A model generated the notes under the pieces. The model had not been told where the DNA came from. It searched no databases and worked only from the letters and a program-made list of their open reading frames with translations. From Nitrososphaeraceae archaeon (GTDB lineage Archaea; Thermoproteota; Nitrososphaeria; Nitrososphaerales; Nitrososphaeraceae): DNA of 64,000 bases. The DNA is taken from the NCBI GenBank assembly GCA_031316115.1, contig JALDRC010000002.1, forward strand, positions 186,001-250,000, in the 5' to 3' direction. Of the stretch, positions 57,553 to 64,000 are shown in pieces. Each line of letters begins with the position of its first letter. Position 1 is the first letter of the stretch. The position numbers and the translations under genes are program-made.

Positions 57553-58962
57553 TTATCTATATTTATAATGTTTTTCAAATATATCCTCGACTTCTCGGTA
57601 TCTACTTTTTTCGACTTCAAGAATTTGTTCCATAGCTTCATCTGTTCTTAATACCAAAGGTTTTCCTGACCATTTATTATCCATAAGGTAACTTATCCAT
57701 GCACGAATTATAGGATCCATTTTTCTTGAAATAGGTTCAATAAAGCCTCCAACGATTTCTCTTTTTGCAGATTCTTTAGATAGTCCCCGGGTCATTAAAT
57801 AGAATATTTGTTTATCATCTATCTGTGAAACTGATGCAGAATGAGTTGCTTTTACTTCATTTGATTCTATCTCGAGTCCAGGAATTGCATCTGATTTTGC
57901 TCCTTTATCCAACAGGATAGCATGTCCTGCCAAATACGACTCTGTGGATTTAGCATTCTTGTTTATCTTAATCATACCCTTAAATAGAGATTGAGCTGTA
58001 TCTTTCATTACAGATTTTACTATTACTTTGCCTTTCGTATTGGGTGCTGAATGTATTAAATTTGATGTGATATCAAATGATTGATTATTTATTCCAAATA
58101 TTATTTCCATATCTTCTGCGGATGCTCCTTGTCCTTTCATTATACTATCTATTTTATACCTAGAAAGTTTTGTTCCGAATAAACCTAAAGACCAAGACAT
58201 TCTAGCATCGTTATGAACAAATGCCTTTCGATTTGAGAAGTTTACGGCATCATAATCCAATGATTGCAAAGTAATGACCTCTAAATGAGAATTATTCATA
58301 ACATATGAATCAAATAATTCAAAGTAAGTTTGTTGGACATCCTTGTTTTTTATCTCTGGTGAGTATAATTCCTGTACTATGGTACACTTGGAATATGGTT
58401 CACTTATCACTACATTTCTTGAAATAGATGAAGATCCAGATTTTGAGAGATTGTTAATTATCTTTACCGGATCTTCTATCACAACTTCCCTGGGAACATA
58501 TACAAAAAAGCCATTTTGAAAAGCAGCTAAAGTTAATGCAAGATATCTATCTTCATTAAAATCAAGTTTATTTTTGATAAAATGATTATAGATCAGATCA
58601 GGAAATTTCTGTATTGCTTCGGAGATATCGGTTATAATAACACCTTCCTTGCTTAATCTCTCAGGCAAGAATGTCTTGACAATTTTCGAATTTTTACATA
58701 ATACGCTAGGTCCTTTTGATAAATCATCAAGTCTATTATCCCACTCCTCAATTTCATTATCTATATCCTCTTCATCAAGTAAAACTTGGTCGGGCCTCAA
58801 ATGATTAGCGTTGGAATATTTTGTGTATAACTGAGAAACCTCAAATGGAAGTTTGTTATATGACAGAAAAGCTTCTTTACGAATATCATGCATCCACTTG
58901 GGTTCTTGTATTTCCTCAAAATTCTGACTATAATCTTCCTTTATATTAGATAGTTTATACAT
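57553..58962 (-). CDS. sufD: Fe-S assembly scaffold protein SufD
   Basis: A 469-residue SufB/SufD-family protein with the right-handed beta-helix core. The end block (KQIFYLMTRGLSKESAKREIVGGF; EPISRKMD) is shared with SufB. Compared with the SufB neighbour the sequence is more diverged and lacks its Cys-rich segment, so this is called SufD. SufB and SufD form the scaffold with SufC ATPase for cluster assembly. It begins 35 nt after sufB ends, in the same operon. Confidence 0.93.
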   Translation of the reverse strand: MYKLSNIKEDYSQNFEEIQEPKWMHDIRKEAFLSYNKLPFEVSQLYTKYSNANHLRPDQVLLDEEDIDNEIEEWDNRLDDLSKGPSVLCKNSKIVKTFLPERLSKEGVIITDISEAIQKFPDLIYNHFIKNKLDFNEDRYLALTLAAFQNGFFVYVPREVVIEDPVKIINNLSKSGSSSISRNVVISEPYSKCTIVQELYSPEIKNKDVQQTYFELFDSYVMNNSHLEVITLQSLDYDAVNFSNRKAFVHNDARMSWSLGLFGTKLSRYKIDSIMKGQGASAEDMEIIFGINNQSFDITSNLIHSAPNTKGKVIVKSVMKDTAQSLFKGMIKINKNAKSTESYLAGHAILLDKGAKSDAIPGLEIESNEVKATHSASVSQIDDKQIFYLMTRGLSKESAKREIVGGFIEPISRKMDPIIRAWISYLMDNKWSGKPLVLRTDEAMEQILEVEKSRYREVEDIFEKHYKYR

Positions 58963-58997
58963 TATAATTACCTGCTAGAAAATCACTAATTGATTAG

Positions 58998-60398
58998 TTA
59001 ACCAACTGAGCCTTCCATTTCTAATTTAACTAATCGATTAAGTTCAACTGCATACTCCATGGGTAATTCTTTTGTAAAAGGTTCCATGAATCCTCCAACT
59101 ATAAGAGATAGTGCATCAGATTCTGAGAAGCCTCTACTCATTAAATAAAATATTTGATCTTCACCAATTTTTCCTACTGTAGCTTCATGAGAAATTGTTG
59201 CATCATCTTCATTTACTTCTACATATGGATAAGTATCTGTTCGAGAATTCTCATCAAGCAAAAGAGCATCACATCTTACGTTTGATTTTACACCAGTAGC
59301 TCCTTTTGCTACATGCAATAATCCTCTATATGTTGTTCTTCCTGATTGTTTACTTACTGATTTACTGGTGATTCTTGATGTTGTATCTGGTGCAAGATGT
59401 ACAGCTTTTGCTCCTGCATCTTGATGTTGATCTGGACCAGCAAAAGCAATTGATATTACTTCGGCATGAGCATTTCTACCTAGCATATATACACCAGGAT
59501 ATTTCATTGTTAATTTGCTTCCAAGATTTCCATCGATCCATTCTACTTTGGCATTTTCGTAAGCGTATGCTCTTTTTGTTACCAAATTATAAACATCTTT
59601 GCTCCAATTTTGGATGGTAGTGTATCTTATTTTGGCACCTTTTTTAGCAATTAATTCAACAACAGCTGAATGTAAGGATTCAGTAGTATAGACAGGAGCA
59701 GTACAACCCTCGATATAATGCACTTCAGAACCTTCGTCAGCTATTATCAACGTACGTTCAAACTGACCTATATTTTCTGCGTTAATTCTGAAATATGCCT
59801 GAAGAGGTAATTCAACTTTTACATTTGGTGGAATATAGATAAATGAACCTCCTGACCAAACAGCGCTATTTAATGCGGCAAATTTATTATCCTCAGGTGG
59901 GATAATTTTTCCAAAATACTTTCTGAGCAGATCTGGATGTTCCTTTACAGCACTATCAGTATCTAAAAAGACAACTCCTTGTTTAGCTAAATCTTCATGT
60001 AAGTTATGGTATACTACTTCAGATTCATACTGTGCACCAACACCAGCAAGAAATTTTTTTTCGGCTTCAGGAATACCAAGCTTGTCAAAGGTATTTTTAA
60101 CAGATTCAGGAACATCATCCCAACTTTTACTTTGTTTTTCTGATGCCTTTGCATAGTAGTAAATATTTTGGAAATCTATTTTTGATAGATCTCCTCCCCA
60201 TAGTGGCATTGGTTTTTTCATGAAAATATCATAAGAACGTAATCTAAAATCAAGCATCCATTGTGGTTCATTTTTTATTTTACTTATTTCTTCTATAGTT
60301 CCTCGTGTAAGACCTTTTTTACTTAGATATACATATAAATCAGTAGAGTCCTTAAAATCATATTTACTATAATCCATATTCAATTCTTCTATCGTCAT
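58998..60398 (-). CDS. sufB: Fe-S assembly scaffold protein SufB
   Basis: A 466-residue SufB. N-terminal [20 protein letters not shown], the [15 protein letters not shown] block, [22 protein letters not shown] with Cys, the [13 protein letters not shown] region, [20 protein letters not shown] with a second Cys, and [21 protein letters not shown] are all family-typical. SufC is not adjacent; hemD lies immediately upstream instead. A TATA box sits just before ATG 60398, so this can be transcribed separately from the heme genes. Confidence 0.97.
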   Translation of the reverse strand: MTIEELNMDYSKYDFKDSTDLYVYLSKKGLTRGTIEEISKIKNEPQWMLDFRLRSYDIFMKKPMPLWGGDLSKIDFQNIYYYAKASEKQSKSWDDVPESVKNTFDKLGIPEAEKKFLAGVGAQYESEVVYHNLHEDLAKQGVVFLDTDSAVKEHPDLLRKYFGKIIPPEDNKFAALNSAVWSGGSFIYIPPNVKVELPLQAYFRINAENIGQFERTLIIADEGSEVHYIEGCTAPVYTTESLHSAVVELIAKKGAKIRYTTIQNWSKDVYNLVTKRAYAYENAKVEWIDGNLGSKLTMKYPGVYMLGRNAHAEVISIAFAGPDQHQDAGAKAVHLAPDTTSRITSKSVSKQSGRTTYRGLLHVAKGATGVKSNVRCDALLLDENSRTDTYPYVEVNEDDATISHEATVGKIGEDQIFYLMSRGFSESDALSLIVGGFMEPFTKELPMEYAVELNRLVKLEMEGSVG

Positions 60399-60420
60399 GA
60401 TTTTAATAACGGCGTTATGC

Positions 60421-60430
60421 TTTATATATT
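60421..60430 (-). promoter_or_regulatory. TATA box of the sufB operon
   Basis: On the minus strand, AATATATAAA is centred about 27 nt before the sufB ATG (60398). With the usual ~25-nt distance from TATA to transcription start, the mRNA would begin at or next to the ATG, i.e. leaderless. Confidence 0.6.
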
Positions 60431-60500
60431 TTTTCCATCATTGAAAAGGGGGGAAAGGGTTGCAGAAGAATTAAGCAAACTAGTAAAATTATAATACCAT

Positions 60501-61298
60501 TCAGAAAGATTTAGAGTTTATCAGTCTTGCTATTCCTTGTAATGAATGAATCTTCGCTTCAGCGAAATAAAGATTATAGCGTTTTAATTCCTTACTTGTT
60601 TTAGGACCAATTGATATAACTAAGCCTATGTTGGAAACATTACTTATCAAATCAGAAGATGTCTTTTCTAAAATTTCAAAAAAAGATCTCACATTTGAAG
60701 GACTAGTAAAAATAAGGAAATCAATATTGTCACATCTTAATAAGCTCAAAAATTCAATCCATTGATCGTCTATCTCTGCAATTCTTACCTGATACAAATA
60801 AAACTCGTAAACTTGGTATCCCAATTTAGAAAGAGCATCTTTAAGATATCCATCAGCTAGAGAACTCCTAGGTATAATAATTTTAGATTGTTTTTTTGCT
60901 ATTCTTTGAAATATTTCGACAATCCCTTGAGATGACGATATTTTGGGTATGTAGCTTACTGCGATACCATTTTTTTCTAGAATATTACTGGTCGAGACAC
61001 CAATTGCAACAACCTTTACCCTATTATTAAGAATATATATAATATCATCGAATCTTGTGGATTTCTTTGCAAAATCAATAAAAATCTTTACTGCATTAAT
61101 ACTTAAAAAAATAAAATAATCATTATTGCCAAAAGATAGTTTTAAAATATCATCTATTATATTATCTTCAACAGGAACTATTTCAGTAGTTTTAAGTCTT
61201 ATTAACTTGAACATATTTGTCAATAATAGATCGGGAAAATTCCTAGATATCTCTCCCGCTTGTGTTATTCCAATGAACTTGTATTGTTTTGATGTCAT
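60501..61298 (-). CDS. hemD: Uroporphyrinogen-III synthase
   Basis: A 265-residue two-domain HemD-like protein that cyclises hydroxymethylbilane. It is poorly conserved, as usual. Features: FIFLSINAVKIFIDFAKK, VVAIGVSTSNILEKNGIAVSY, IIIPRSSLADGYLKDALSKLGYQVYEFYLYQV, DFLIFTSPSNVRSFFEIL and ISIGPKTSKELKRYN, matching the phosphate- and tetrapyrrole-binding loops. ATG 61298, 6 nt after cobA. Together with hemC it finishes uroporphyrinogen III. Confidence 0.9.
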   Translation of the reverse strand: MTSKQYKFIGITQAGEISRNFPDLLLTNMFKLIRLKTTEIVPVEDNIIDDILKLSFGNNDYFIFLSINAVKIFIDFAKKSTRFDDIIYILNNRVKVVAIGVSTSNILEKNGIAVSYIPKISSSQGIVEIFQRIAKKQSKIIIPRSSLADGYLKDALSKLGYQVYEFYLYQVRIAEIDDQWIEFLSLLRCDNIDFLIFTSPSNVRSFFEILEKTSSDLISNVSNIGLVISIGPKTSKELKRYNLYFAEAKIHSLQGIARLINSKSF

Positions 61299-61304
61299 AT
61301 ATCC

Positions 61305-62066
61305 TTAAGTCCATCTTAACTTTTGGGATAAAGAGACAACATCTCCTATCAGGATAATCGCAGGTGGTTTGATAGAGTATTTATCCATTTTTTGTATTAT
61401 GTTTGATAATTTTCCTACAATAATTTTTTGATCCGGAAGTGTTCCTCTTTCTATGATAGCGATATCTGTTTCCTCATTTAATCCATGATTTATTAATCTA
61501 TCAATTATTTTCGAAATGTTTTCTATTCCCATCAATATTACTATAGTATCAACAGCAGTAGCCAATTTATCCCATTTGACACTTTTTTCTCCTTTTAGAG
61601 GATCTTCGTGTCCTGTTACAATAGCTACTGAAGAAGAAAATTTTCTGTGGGTTAGAGGAATCCCAGCATAAATAGCTGATCCTATCGCAGAAGAAATTCC
61701 TGGAACAATTTCAAAAGGAATCTTATATTCAGTTAAGAATTCTGCTTCTTCACCTCCTCGGCCGAAAATAAAAGGATCCCCGCCTTTTAATCTTAGGACT
61801 TGTTTGCCTTCAAGTGCATAATTGAGCATTATTTTATTGGTATTATCTTGATTAGTAGTCGGATCTCCTGAAGCACGTCCAACATAAACTTTAAGTGTAT
61901 GTTCTGGTATCAATTTTAGGATCTCGTTACCAACTAATCGATCATACAAAATAACATCACATTTTTCTATTAATTCCTTGCAACGCACTGTTATCAATTT
62001 TGGATCACCTGGTCCTGATCCGCAAATAAAGACAGTCCCTTTAGTTAACTTTTTTGTTCCACTCAA
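61305..62066 (-). CDS. cobA: Uroporphyrinogen-III C-methyltransferase (CobA/SUMT)
   Basis: A 253-residue SAM-dependent tetrapyrrole methylase. Signatures: VFICGSGPGDPKLITVRC, LYDRLVGNEILKLIP, VLRLKGGDPFIFGRGGEEAE (SAM site), PGISSAIGSAIYAGIPLTHR, VTGHEDP, LMGIENI and PPAIILIGDVV. It methylates uroporphyrinogen III at C2 and C7 to precorrin-2 for siroheme, cobalamin and the archaeal siroheme-dependent heme route. ATG 62066 overlaps the 3' end of hemC by 26 nt. Confidence 0.96.
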   Translation of the reverse strand: MSGTKKLTKGTVFICGSGPGDPKLITVRCKELIEKCDVILYDRLVGNEILKLIPEHTLKVYVGRASGDPTTNQDNTNKIMLNYALEGKQVLRLKGGDPFIFGRGGEEAEFLTEYKIPFEIVPGISSAIGSAIYAGIPLTHRKFSSSVAIVTGHEDPLKGEKSVKWDKLATAVDTIVILMGIENISKIIDRLINHGLNEETDIAIIERGTLPDQKIIVGKLSNIIQKMDKYSIKPPAIILIGDVVSLSQKLRWT

Positions 62067-62997
62067 TTACAGCTTGATCCCATCCTTGTGCTAGTTTAAT
62101 TGCTCCCTTTTTTACAAAGTATTTTGCAGCCCTTGTACCCAAACTTTTTGGTGAATTATATTTACCATCAAAATTAAAAAATAATTGAGTAGATCCATCT
62201 GCGGAAAACACTTTTGCAAAAAATTTTATGTTATTATTTTGTTTTGAAGAGATAGCATATGCACCTATAGGAAATCTACAACCTCCGCCTATTTTTGAAA
62301 TAAACATTCTTTCTACCTCTATTGATTTACGAGATGGTTCATGTTCAAGTACGCTCAAAAATTTAATTAAATTCTTATTAGTTTTCTTACATACAATTGC
62401 TAGTGCACCTTGTCCTGGAGCTGGTAAAAATTCATTCAGACCAAGTACTTGACTAACAACATCTGTTTTTGCTAATCTTTTCAATCCTGCTTCTGCAAGG
62501 ATAATTGCATCATATTCTCCTTTAGAAATTTTTTCTATTCTTGTGTCGATATTTCCTCTGATTGGTTTGACTTTCAAGTCCTTCCTAAGAAGAACTAGTT
62601 GTATTGCTCGGCGAAGACTACTAGTCCCTACTACAGATCCTTGAGGAAGGTTATTTAACTTCATTTTTTTTTTACTTATCAATACATCTTTTATAGACTC
62701 TCGTTTTGGAATAGTTGAAATTGTAAGGTTTGTATGAATATTTGTAGGAACATCCTTGATACTATGAATAGCAAAATCTACTTTATTATTTAGAACAGAT
62801 TCATCTAGTTCCTTTTCAAATATTCCTTTTCGGTCCATTGAAAATAAAGGGTGTTGTTTATCTAAATCTCCACTAGTTACAATTTTTACAATTTCATATT
62901 TGACATCTGGATAAAATTTTGATAATTGATCTAAAATTATTTGTGTCTGCGCAATAGCCAATCTACTACCACGAGTTCCTACTTTAATTAATTTCAT
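62041..62997 (-). CDS. hemC: Hydroxymethylbilane synthase (porphobilinogen deaminase)
   Basis: A 318-residue HemC. GTRGSRLAIAQTQ at the start, DFAIHSIKDVPTN, GTSSLRRAIQL, KPIRGNIDTRI, EAGLKRL, LPAPGQGALAIVCK, and the dipyrromethane-carrying Cys in GGGCRFPIGAYA are all present. The C-terminus after LGTRAAKYFVKKGA is typical. ATG 62997 overlaps the hemL stop by 4 nt, so the two are translationally coupled. Confidence 0.97.
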   Translation of the reverse strand: MKLIKVGTRGSRLAIAQTQIILDQLSKFYPDVKYEIVKIVTSGDLDKQHPLFSMDRKGIFEKELDESVLNNKVDFAIHSIKDVPTNIHTNLTISTIPKRESIKDVLISKKKMKLNNLPQGSVVGTSSLRRAIQLVLLRKDLKVKPIRGNIDTRIEKISKGEYDAIILAEAGLKRLAKTDVVSQVLGLNEFLPAPGQGALAIVCKKTNKNLIKFLSVLEHEPSRKSIEVERMFISKIGGGCRFPIGAYAISSKQNNNIKFFAKVFSADGSTQLFFNFDGKYNSPKSLGTRAAKYFVKKGAIKLAQGWDQAVIEWNKKVN

Positions 62998-64000
62998 TTT
63001 TCCTTCATAATTTTTATCAACGAATCTGAATAAACCTCAATAGTTCTTTCGATATTTTCATCAGTGTGAGAATATGAAATAAAGCAAGATTCAAACTGAG
63101 AAGGAGGTATAAATATATTAGAATTTAGAAGATTCAAGAAAAGTTGATCAAATTTTTTTTGATCGGAATTTCTTACATCTAATGGAGAATTTATTCTTTC
63201 ACTACTAAAAAATATTTGAAATAATGAACCTATAGAATTTATAGTAAATAATTGATTAAATTTAGATACATTATCTTTTATCCCGGTAACTAGGGTATCA
63301 CACAATCGCGCTAATTTTGGATAAATTATATTTTGTTTGGTTTTAAGTGTGTCTATTGTAGCTATAGCTGCAGAAACAGAAACAGGATTCCCAGCATACG
63401 TACTGGCCTGATAAACATGTCCTACTGGAGATAATAAATCCATGATTTCATCTTTGCCACAAATCGCAGCAACAGGAAATCCATTTCCCATGGCTTTAGA
63501 AAATGTAGCCAGATCTGGTTTTATACCAAAGAACTCACTTCCACCTCCCAAAGACAACCTAAATCCTGTTATTACTTCATCAAAAATTAAAACTATATTG
63601 TGTTGTTTGGTTATTTGTCTGATACGATTCAAATAATCTTTTTCAGGCAAAATTAGACCATAGTTTCCCAGAACAGGTTCTATTATTAGGCAGCTAATGT
63701 CATTTCCTTCCCTTTTAATAGCGTTTTCGAGATCTTCTAAATCATTATATTTTACCACTACAGTCTGTCGCGAAATTTCATCCAATGATCCTTCTGATGA
63801 AGGAATATATGCTGAACCGGAACCTGCCTTTACTAGAACATAATCATAGGCACCGTGATAACCCCCGTCGAATTTTATTATTTTTTTCTTCTTCGTATAT
63901 GCCCTAGAAAGTCTAATTGCTGTCATTGTTGCTTCAGATCCAGTGTTTACAATCCTCACTTTTTCAGCACAGGGAATAATCTGAGTCAAGATTTCTGCCA
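62994..64000 (-). CDS. hemL: Glutamate-1-semialdehyde aminomutase, 5' part outside window
   Basis: The frame is open to the window edge. About 335 residues are visible (usual length ~430), so roughly 95-100 N-terminal residues are missing. PLP-enzyme marks are IVNTGSEATMTAIRLSRAYT, KFDGGYHGAYDYVLVKAG, LIIEPVLGNYGLI, LIFDEVITGFRLSLGGG (Asp for PLP N1) and the Schiff-base Lys in ATFSKAMGNGFPVAAI. It converts glutamate-1-semialdehyde to 5-aminolevulinate, first gene of the minus-strand heme operon. Confidence 0.95.
   Translation of the reverse strand, partial: AEILTQIIPCAEKVRIVNTGSEATMTAIRLSRAYTKKKKIIKFDGGYHGAYDYVLVKAGSGSAYIPSSEGSLDEISRQTVVVKYNDLEDLENAIKREGNDISCLIIEPVLGNYGLILPEKDYLNRIRQITKQHNIVLIFDEVITGFRLSLGGGSEFFGIKPDLATFSKAMGNGFPVAAICGKDEIMDLLSPVGHVYQASTYAGNPVSVSAAIATIDTLKTKQNIIYPKLARLCDTLVTGIKDNVSKFNQLFTINSIGSLFQIFFSSERINSPLDVRNSDQKKFDQLFLNLLNSNIFIPPSQFESCFISYSHTDENIERTIEVYSDSLIKIMKEK

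Noticed and set aside
1-64000. tRNA or rRNA genes
   Set aside because: I looked for T-loop-like GTTCRANNC strings with matching acceptor stems and found none that fold; no rRNA-like GC-rich block is present.

Overview
The window is AT-rich (roughly 70% by eye) archaeal DNA, most likely from a Nitrososphaerales ammonia-oxidising archaeon; a Ca. Nitrosocosmicus-like genome would fit. The basis is gene content and style: an archaeal hemL-hemC-cobA-hemD cluster, SufB/SufD, ThiC, PutA-type proline dehydrogenase with a separate P5C dehydrogenase, SpeB-type amidinohydrolase, tiny C2H2 and zinc-ribbon proteins, many TTG starts, and short TATA-to-start distances that imply leaderless mRNAs. No amo, rRNA, tRNA or CRISPR is present, so the placement is inference.

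Layout. 1-5640: a small conserved protein, a methyltransferase and a HAD phosphatase, separated by about 3 kb of non-coding DNA that holds an array of diverged hairpin or pseudoknot units interrupted by a truncated IS6-like element. 6229-14924: two cation-diffusion-facilitator transporters, a PPOX/F420-type flavoprotein, a PfkB kinase, a large acidic repeat-rich surface protein and an amidase. 14925-26990: gene-poor, with a second hairpin array, a frameshifted gene, small zinc proteins, a GlcD-type oxidase, membrane proteins, a decayed IS copy and GtrA. 27131-35329: an accessory zone with two more IS6-like copies (one dead, one intact with an 8-bp target duplication), a NUDIX hydrolase, 2.5 kb of non-coding DNA, a DUF3892-like gene and a decayed gene behind a 20-21-bp TTGAC operator-like array. 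35746-48910: metabolic genes (P5C dehydrogenase, cupin, agmatinase-like enzyme, acyl-CoA dehydrogenase, class II aldolase, ThiC, proline dehydrogenase), an IS5-family element with two overlapping frames, and CBS and CoA-binding proteins. 49017-54644: a co-oriented cell-envelope block (membrane protein, two exported proteins, a PMT-type glycosyltransferase and a LamG-containing phosphoesterase homologue whose metal-ligand motifs are replaced). 54702-55421: another dead IS copy. 56273-64000: a minus-strand block with a beta-hydroxyacid dehydrogenase, a Rieske protein, SufD, SufB, HemD, CobA/SUMT, HemC and partial HemL.

How the genes work together. HemL, HemC and HemD take glutamate-1-semialdehyde to uroporphyrinogen III, and CobA diverts that to precorrin-2 for siroheme, cobalamin or archaeal heme. 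SufB/SufD (without SufC here) and the Rieske protein point to Fe-S assembly. Proline dehydrogenase and P5C dehydrogenase together oxidise proline to glutamate, and the amidinohydrolase may connect this to arginine or agmatine. The 49-54.6 kb block probably builds or decorates the cell surface.

The least explained signals are the hairpin arrays (arms complementary within each unit but different between units), the surface-anchored pseudo-phosphoesterase, the TTGAC array, and the spread of IS copies that share the same inactivating stop codons.
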